Shown here: positions 59,216 through 64,000 of the stretch, in pieces | Layout of the letters: the number at the start of each line of letters is the position of its first letter | How positions within the stretch are numbered: position 1 is the stretch's first letter | NCBI GenBank assembly: GCA_016795485.1 | Contig: JAEUHM010000050.1 | Location: 51,168-115,167 of the forward strand | Direction of reading: 5' to 3' | Length of the DNA stretch: 64,000 nucleotides | Source: Verrucomicrobiaceae bacterium | GTDB taxonomy: Bacteria > Verrucomicrobiota > Verrucomicrobiia > Verrucomicrobiales > Verrucomicrobiaceae | Translations under genes and position numbers: made by a program | The notes under the pieces: model-generated | Told to the model about the DNA's origin: nothing | Databases searched by the model: none | Seen by the model: only the letters and a program-made list of their open reading frames with translations

Positions 59216-62206
59216 ATGGCGAAAACAGCAAGCAAGGCGGGCGCATCCAAGGGCGCAGGTAGCAAAGAAAAATACGTTTACACCTGGGGAGCCGGCAAGG
59301 CAGATGGTGATGGCAGCATGAAAGCGCTGCTCGGAGGAAAAGGAGCAAACCTCGCAGAGATGAGCCGCATCGGCCTTCCAGTGCCTCCAGGATTCACCGT
59401 GACCACGGAAGTGTGCACGTACTACTACGCCAATAAGCGCACTTACCCAGCTGATCTTCAAAAGCAGATGGAAGCTGGCGTGGCGAACATGGAGAAAATC
59501 ATGAAGGCGAAGTTTGGCGCTACCAGCGGCATGCCTCTTCTCGTAGCTGTACGCTCTGGCGCTCGTGATTCGATGCCGGGCATGATGGATACCATCCTCA
59601 ACCTCGGTCTCAACGACGACACTGTGAAAGCACTCGTCGCTGCCACTAACAACGAGCGTTTCGCTTGGGATTGCTATCGCCGCTTCATCCAAATGTACGG
59701 AGACGTTGTTCTCGGCGTGCAGAAGCGTGAAGGTGAAGACCATGAGCCGTTTGAAGTCGTGATCGAAAGCTTCAAGCACGACAAGTATCACAAAGACATC
59801 GTCGATTCCGATCTCACCGCTGATGACCAAAAAGAACTGGTGAAGCGTTTCAAGGCACTCGTCAAAGAGCGCACTGGCAAAGGCTTCCCTACCGATGTGT
59901 GGGAGCAACTCCGTGGTGCAGCAGGTGCAGTTTTTGGTTCTTGGATGAATGACCGCGCTATTGTTTACCGCCGCAAGTACAACATCCCCGCCGAGTGGGG
60001 CACCGCCGTGAACGTGCAAGCCATGGTTTATGGCAACACAGGTGACAACTCCGGCTCGGGAGTGGCTTTCACTCGCAACCCAGCTAACGGTGTGAACGAG
60101 TTCTACGGTGAGTTCCTCGTGAACGCACAAGGTGAAGACGTGGTGGCTGGTGTTCGCACTCCAGAACCCGTTGCGAAAATGGCAGAACACCTTCCAGGTG
60201 CTTATAAAGAGCTTCTCAAGGTCCGCAAAGTCCTCGAGAATCACTTCAAAGACGTTCAAGACGTCGAGTTCACCATCCAGGAAGGCCAGTTGTTCATGCT
60301 TCAGACGCGTAATGGCAAGCGTACTGCTGCTGCTGCACTCAAGTTCGCTGCAGACATGGTCAAAGAAAAACTCATCGACTGGGAAACTGCGATATTGCGC
60401 AACCCAGCAGATCAGCTTGAGCAACTTCTTGCTCCTGACTTTGATTTGGCTGAGCTCAAGAAGGCAAAAGCACTCGCCACAGGTCTGCCTGCGGGCCCAG
60501 GCGCTGCTTCTGGTGTGATTTATCTCAACGCAGACCGCGCTGCTGCTGCTGCCGAGAAAGGCGCAGACGTCTTGCTCGTCCGTAATGAGACTTCTCCGGA
60601 AGACCTTCGTGGCATGATCGCCGCAGTCGGTATTCTCACTGCTAAAGGCGGTGTTTCGTCTCACGCAGCACTCGTTGCTCGTCAGATGGGCAAGGTTTGT
60701 ATCTGCGGCGCAAGCGGCGTGATCATCGACTACGACAAGAAAACCGTCACCATCTCGGGCCAAGTCTTCCACGAAGGCAAAGACAGCCTCAGCATCGACG
60801 GCACAGCTGGCACCATCTATGGTGGCAAGCTCAAGACGGGCCCTTCCAGCATCGTTACCGGTGCACTGCACGGAGACAAGGCTGCTCAAGGCACTGAGAA
60901 GTTCAAAAACTTCCAGCAGCTTATGAAGTGGTGCTCCCAAGTGACCCGCCTACAGGTGCGCACAAATGCTGACAACCCAGAGCAGACCCAGAACGCCATC
61001 GCGTTCGGCGCTCAGGGCATCGGCCTCACCCGTACTGAGCACATGTTCTTCGAAGGTGATCGCATTGACGCGATGCGTGAAATGATTCTCGCCGACAATG
61101 AGAAAGATCGCCGCGCGGCACTCGCCAAGCTGCTTCCTTATCAGCGTGAAGACTTCACAGGCATCTTTGAAGCTCTCAAAGGACTTCCTGCTACGATTCG
61201 TCTTCTTGACCCTCCTCTGCACGAGTTCCTTCCTCATGATGCGCCTGCACAAAAAGATCTCGCAAAAAAAACGGGTCTGAACTTGGAGAAGATTCAATCG
61301 CGTGTTCAAGCGCTGCATGAGTTCAATCCAATGTTGGGTCATCGCGGCTGCCGCCTTGGTATTGCTTATCCAGAGATCACTGAGATGCAGGCACGCGCCA
61401 TCTTTGAAGCTGCTGCTGCAGTGGCCAAGAAGAAGATCAAAGTGAAGCCCGAAGTGATGATTCCTCTCGTTGGGTTCAAAAAAGAACTCGACCTACAGAC
61501 AGAAATCGTACACAAAGTAGCATCACAAGTGATGGCTGAGCAAAAAGTGAAGCTCGACTACCTCGTTGGCACCATGATTGAAGTGCCAAGGGGTGCTTTG
61601 ACGGCGGATGAAATTGCGAACACCGCGCAGTTTTTCTCCTTCGGCACGAATGACCTTACTCAGACTGCACTCGGTATCAGCCGCGATGATATGGGCAACT
61701 TCTTGATGCCCTACACTGAGAACGAGATCTTCAAGAAGAACCCTTTCGCCACTCTGGATCAAACCGGAGTCGGTCAACTCATCAACATGGCCATCGCCAA
61801 AGGCCGCAGCACCCGCCCCGATATCAAGCTGGGCATCTGCGGTGAGCACGGTGGTGATCCTGACTCCGTGAAGTTCTGCCATCGCGCAGGTCTTACTTAT
61901 GTCAGTTGCAGTCCTTTCCGCGTCCCAGTTGCGCGCCTGGCAGCAGCCCAGGCCGCTATCGAGGAGAAGCGGGCCGCATCCAAAGCAGCTCCTGCTGCTG
62001 CGGCCAAGAATGTCCGTGGAGTAACAGCGCCCTCAAAAGCGGCTGCCTCTTCGGCTAAACCAAAACAAGCAACCAAACAACAAAGTAAGAACACCATGGC
62101 TAAGAAAGCTGCAAAGAAAGCCGCCAAGAAGGCCGCCCCTAAAAAGGCTGCAAAGAAAGCTGCCCCTAAAAAGGCTGCTAAAAAGGCTGCTGCTAAGAAG
62201 AAGTAG
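59216..62206 (+). CDS. ppdK: Pyruvate phosphate dikinase with histone-H1-like C-terminal tail
   Basis: A 996-residue enzyme interconverting pyruvate, ATP and Pi with PEP, AMP and PPi. The N-terminal ATP-binding domain has LLGGKGANLAEMSRIGLPVPPGFT in parts, the catalytic His483 is in GGVSSHAALVARQMG, and the PEP-binding domain has GIGLTRTEHMF, FGTNDLTQ and Cys875 in GICGEHGGDP. ATG 59216 (MAKTASKAG) is used. Usual length is about 880-910; here residues 922-996 are a lysine/alanine tail of KKAAKKAAPKKA repeats like histone H1/Hc1 proteins. An in-frame ATG at 62096 could start a 36-residue free peptide. Confidence 0.93.
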   Translation: MAKTASKAGASKGAGSKEKYVYTWGAGKADGDGSMKALLGGKGANLAEMSRIGLPVPPGFTVTTEVCTYYYANKRTYPADLQKQMEAGVANMEKIMKAKFGATSGMPLLVAVRSGARDSMPGMMDTILNLGLNDDTVKALVAATNNERFAWDCYRRFIQMYGDVVLGVQKREGEDHEPFEVVIESFKHDKYHKDIVDSDLTADDQKELVKRFKALVKERTGKGFPTDVWEQLRGAAGAVFGSWMNDRAIVYRRKYNIPAEWGTAVNVQAMVYGNTGDNSGSGVAFTRNPANGVNEFYGEFLVNAQGEDVVAGVRTPEPVAKMAEHLPGAYKELLKVRKVLENHFKDVQDVEFTIQEGQLFMLQTRNGKRTAAAALKFAADMVKEKLIDWETAILRNPADQLEQLLAPDFDLAELKKAKALATGLPAGPGAASGVIYLNADRAAAAAEKGADVLLVRNETSPEDLRGMIAAVGILTAKGGVSSHAALVARQMGKVCICGASGVIIDYDKKTVTISGQVFHEGKDSLSIDGTAGTIYGGKLKTGPSSIVTGALHGDKAAQGTEKFKNFQQLMKWCSQVTRLQVRTNADNPEQTQNAIAFGAQGIGLTRTEHMFFEGDRIDAMREMILADNEKDRRAALAKLLPYQREDFTGIFEALKGLPATIRLLDPPLHEFLPHDAPAQKDLAKKTGLNLEKIQSRVQALHEFNPMLGHRGCRLGIAYPEITEMQARAIFEAAAAVAKKKIKVKPEVMIPLVGFKKELDLQTEIVHKVASQVMAEQKVKLDYLVGTMIEVPRGALTADEIANTAQFFSFGTNDLTQTALGISRDDMGNFLMPYTENEIFKKNPFATLDQTGVGQLINMAIAKGRSTRPDIKLGICGEHGGDPDSVKFCHRAGLTYVSCSPFRVPVARLAAAQAAIEEKRAASKAAPAAAAKNVRGVTAPSKAAASSAKPKQATKQQSKNTMAKKAAKKAAKKAAPKKAAKKAAPKKAAKKAAAKKK

Positions 62207-62262
62207 TCCTCCGGCCCTTGAGGCCTGATGAAGACCAGACGAACCAAGTTTCGTCATCAGGA

Positions 62263-62295
62263 AGCCCTGCGGAGAGCAATCTCCGCAGGGCTTTT
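62263..62295 (+). terminator. Rho-independent terminator after ppdK
   Basis: Stem AGCCCTGCGGAGA / TCTCCGCAGGGCT (13 bp, perfect) with loop GCAA, followed by TTTTC. 57 bp after the ppdK stop. Confidence 0.92.
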
Positions 62296-62403
62296 CAATT
62301 TCTCTCCCCGACAATAATCGTCGAATCGCAAATCTCCTCTTCCCATCTTGTTTTCCTCCCCCGACGTGGCAATGTCGCCGCCCCCTAACCTGCTCTTGTC
62401 TCT

Positions 62404-63666
62404 ATGAAAAAGAAAATCGTGCTCGCATACTCCGGTGGTCTGGACACCTCCGTGCTCCTTTCCTGGATCAAAGAAACCTATGATGCAGAGATGATCGCTT
62501 TCTGCGCCAACATCGGCCAGGAAGAGGAACTCAAAGGCTTGGACAAGAAAGCCGCAAAGACAGGCGCGTCCAAAATCTACATCGACGACCTTCAGGAAGA
62601 GTTCGCTCGTGATTTCATTTATCCAATGATCCAAGCTGGGGCCATCTATGAAGGTCAGTACTTCCTTGGCACAAGTATCGCTCGCCCACTCATCGCGAAA
62701 CGCATGGTCGAGATTGCCAAAAAGGAAGGTGCTACCGCGATCGGTCACGGTGCTACGGGTAAGGGCAACGACCAAGTGCGTTTTGAACTCACGGCCGCAG
62801 CGCTTGCTCCTCAGTTGGAAATCATCGCTCCTTGGCGTGATGAACGTTTCCGCAATCAGTTCCCCGGTCGTGCAGAAATGATCGACTACTGTGAGAAGAA
62901 GAAGATCCCAGTTCAGGCGAGTGCCAAAAAGCCGTTTTCGATGGATCGCAACCTTCTGCACATCAGTTATGAAGCGGGTATTCTCGAGGATCCTTGGTTT
63001 GACGCAGGCGATCTCAAGTACGCCAACTACTTCAACACCCTGTCTGTGTTTCCCGAACAAGCACCAGACAAACCTGAGATGGTGGAACTGGAGTTTGAGA
63101 AAGGAAATTGTGTCTCGGTGAATGGCAAAGCGCTCGATCCTCTCGGTGTCATGAAGTTGCTCAACAAACTTGGTGGCAAACACGGTGTTGGTCGCGTGGA
63201 CATGGTTGAGAACCGCTTCGTGGGCATGAAGAGCCGTGGTGTGTATGAAACTCCTGGTGGAAGCATCCTCCACTTTGCCCATCGGCAAATGGAAAGCCTC
63301 ACTATGGATCGTGAAGTCATGCATCTTCGCGACAGCCTCATTCCAAAGTACGCCGCACTCGTTTACAACGGTTTCTGGTACGCGCCAGAGCGTGAAGCAC
63401 TTCAGGCACTCGTGACAGACAGTCAGAAGAATGTATCTGGCACCGTCCGCGTAAAACTTTACAAAGGTAGTATCCACGCAGCAGGACGCAAGAGTCCTCT
63501 TAGCCTGTATCGTCCAGATATTGCAACGATGGAGGCAGATCCCACGAATGCCTACAACCAAGATGATGCCACGGGCTTCATCCGCCTCAATGGCTTGCGG
63601 TTGAAGACGGGCTCACTCGTCGCTCAGGCAAATGCCAAAGGCGCGAAGAAGCCTCGCAAAAAGTAA
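62404..63666 (+). CDS. argG: Argininosuccinate synthase
   Basis: A 420-residue ATP-dependent enzyme joining citrulline and aspartate. The PP-loop is LAYSGGLDTSV; further blocks are ANIGQEEEL, GHGATGKGNDQVRFE, PWRDERF, SMDRNLLHISYE and ENRFVGMKSRGVYETPGG in parts. The start ATG 62404 (MKKKIVLAYSGGL) matches the family. Length is normal (about 400-445); the C-terminus is basic (NAKGAKKPRKK). It lies 108 bp after the ppdK terminator. Confidence 0.95.
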   Translation: MKKKIVLAYSGGLDTSVLLSWIKETYDAEMIAFCANIGQEEELKGLDKKAAKTGASKIYIDDLQEEFARDFIYPMIQAGAIYEGQYFLGTSIARPLIAKRMVEIAKKEGATAIGHGATGKGNDQVRFELTAAALAPQLEIIAPWRDERFRNQFPGRAEMIDYCEKKKIPVQASAKKPFSMDRNLLHISYEAGILEDPWFDAGDLKYANYFNTLSVFPEQAPDKPEMVELEFEKGNCVSVNGKALDPLGVMKLLNKLGGKHGVGRVDMVENRFVGMKSRGVYETPGGSILHFAHRQMESLTMDREVMHLRDSLIPKYAALVYNGFWYAPEREALQALVTDSQKNVSGTVRVKLYKGSIHAAGRKSPLSLYRPDIATMEADPTNAYNQDDATGFIRLNGLRLKTGSLVAQANAKGAKKPRKK

Positions 63667-63720
63667 CCTGTTCCGCGCATTATTTGGAGAACAGCCTTCG
63701 GCCTTTTAGCTCAGGCAGGC

Positions 63721-63876
63721 CTAGCGCTGAGACTTCAGCCAATGCACAGCTCCCAACTCGCCTTCAGTCTCAAGCCGACGAGTGTACTCGCGAAGTTGTG
63801 CCGTGCTGGCCCTTTTGAGTAGTGGTTCGATCAGAGGGGTGACCTCTTTGATGTGATCACTTAGAGCGGTTCTCAA
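63721..63876 (-). CDS. Possible small ORF or gene remnant
   Basis: From TTG 63876, a 51-residue frame ends at TAG 63721. The chain looks protein-like (LREYTRRLETEGELGAVHWLKS) with helical character, but there is no ATG and an in-frame stop lies just upstream. It may be the 3' remnant of a gene. The remaining 63877-64000 shows no supportable feature. Confidence 0.25.
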   Translation of the reverse strand: MRTALSDHIKEVTPLIEPLLKRASTAQLREYTRRLETEGELGAVHWLKSQR

Positions 63877-64000
63877 AAGAAAAGGGAAAAAAGAAGTTGT
63901 ACTTTTCTACAGGTGGCATAGTTGAGGAGTGTGGGTCGTCCGCACATCGAACCGAATGCTGAGCACGCCAGTCTTGAGGAGCTGGAAGTGTCGATGCATT

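Noticed and set aside
59189..60940. 583-residue open frame antisense to ppdK
   Set aside because: It lies wholly opposite an unmistakable PPDK gene; the sequence is Cys/His/Val-rich without any domain, a codon-bias shadow.
62257..63561. 434-residue open frame antisense to argG
   Set aside because: Opposite a complete argininosuccinate synthase, with no recognisable motif.

Overview
The window looks like a chromosomal segment from a member of the Verrucomicrobiota, probably near Prosthecobacter/Verrucomicrobium. This rests on protein recognition only: an LL-diaminopimelate aminotransferase of the length known from that group, a TIGR02597-like secreted protein, a very long ECF sigma fusion, an exosortase-EpsI fusion and an LptF/LptG-type permease. 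No rRNA, tRNA or CRISPR array was seen. About 57 genes are supported.

Region 1 (1-22.1 kb) is an envelope locus. It holds two outer-membrane barrels, lipoproteins, a TPR and a HEAT protein, a TIGR02597-like protein and a large beta-helix-type secreted protein. These lead into a TonB-dependent receptor and its own energiser set in TtpB/TtpC style: DUF3450-like protein, ExbB with a coiled-coil head, ExbD, TonB and a TPR protein. A PhoB-type response regulator and a kinase-like protein follow on the other strand, then a choice-of-anchor-I (alkaline-phosphatase-associated) protein. The kinase-like protein has lost both the phospho-accepting His (Asn instead) and the N-box Asn (Thr instead). Four 7+4+7 bp direct-repeat sites resembling Pho boxes lie in the intergenic gaps, so phosphate-responsive uptake and scavenging is the working hypothesis.

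Region 2 (22.2-35.1 kb) carries Xaa-Pro aminopeptidase, an SGNH hydrolase, a cysteine-less FmdB-like protein, a membrane protein, a complete PvuII-like restriction-modification system (R, C, M and a C-box operator), RhlE helicase, a winged-helix regulator behind a 42-bp tandem array, dapL and xylB.

Region 3 (35.1-39.1 kb) is an AT-richer three-gene insert: a secreted protein, a C70/C39-like protease fused to a vWA domain, and a membrane-anchored protein. It is bracketed by a 96-bp direct repeat spanning the 3' ends of xylB and the lptG-like gene. A smaller insert of the same design (46.8-47.6 kb) is bracketed by a 59-bp repeat of the 3' end of a DUF3500-type gene.

Region 4 (39-64 kb) carries the LptG-like permease, an FHA-adenylate cyclase, the giant sigma factor, a second winged-helix regulator behind a 12-13-unit 42-bp array, an exosortase, rdgB, ptsI, a double-thioredoxin/TPR protein, ribF, an NlpC/P60 hydrolase, pyruvate phosphate dikinase with a histone-H1-like tail, and argG. 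GC statements are by eye, not computed.
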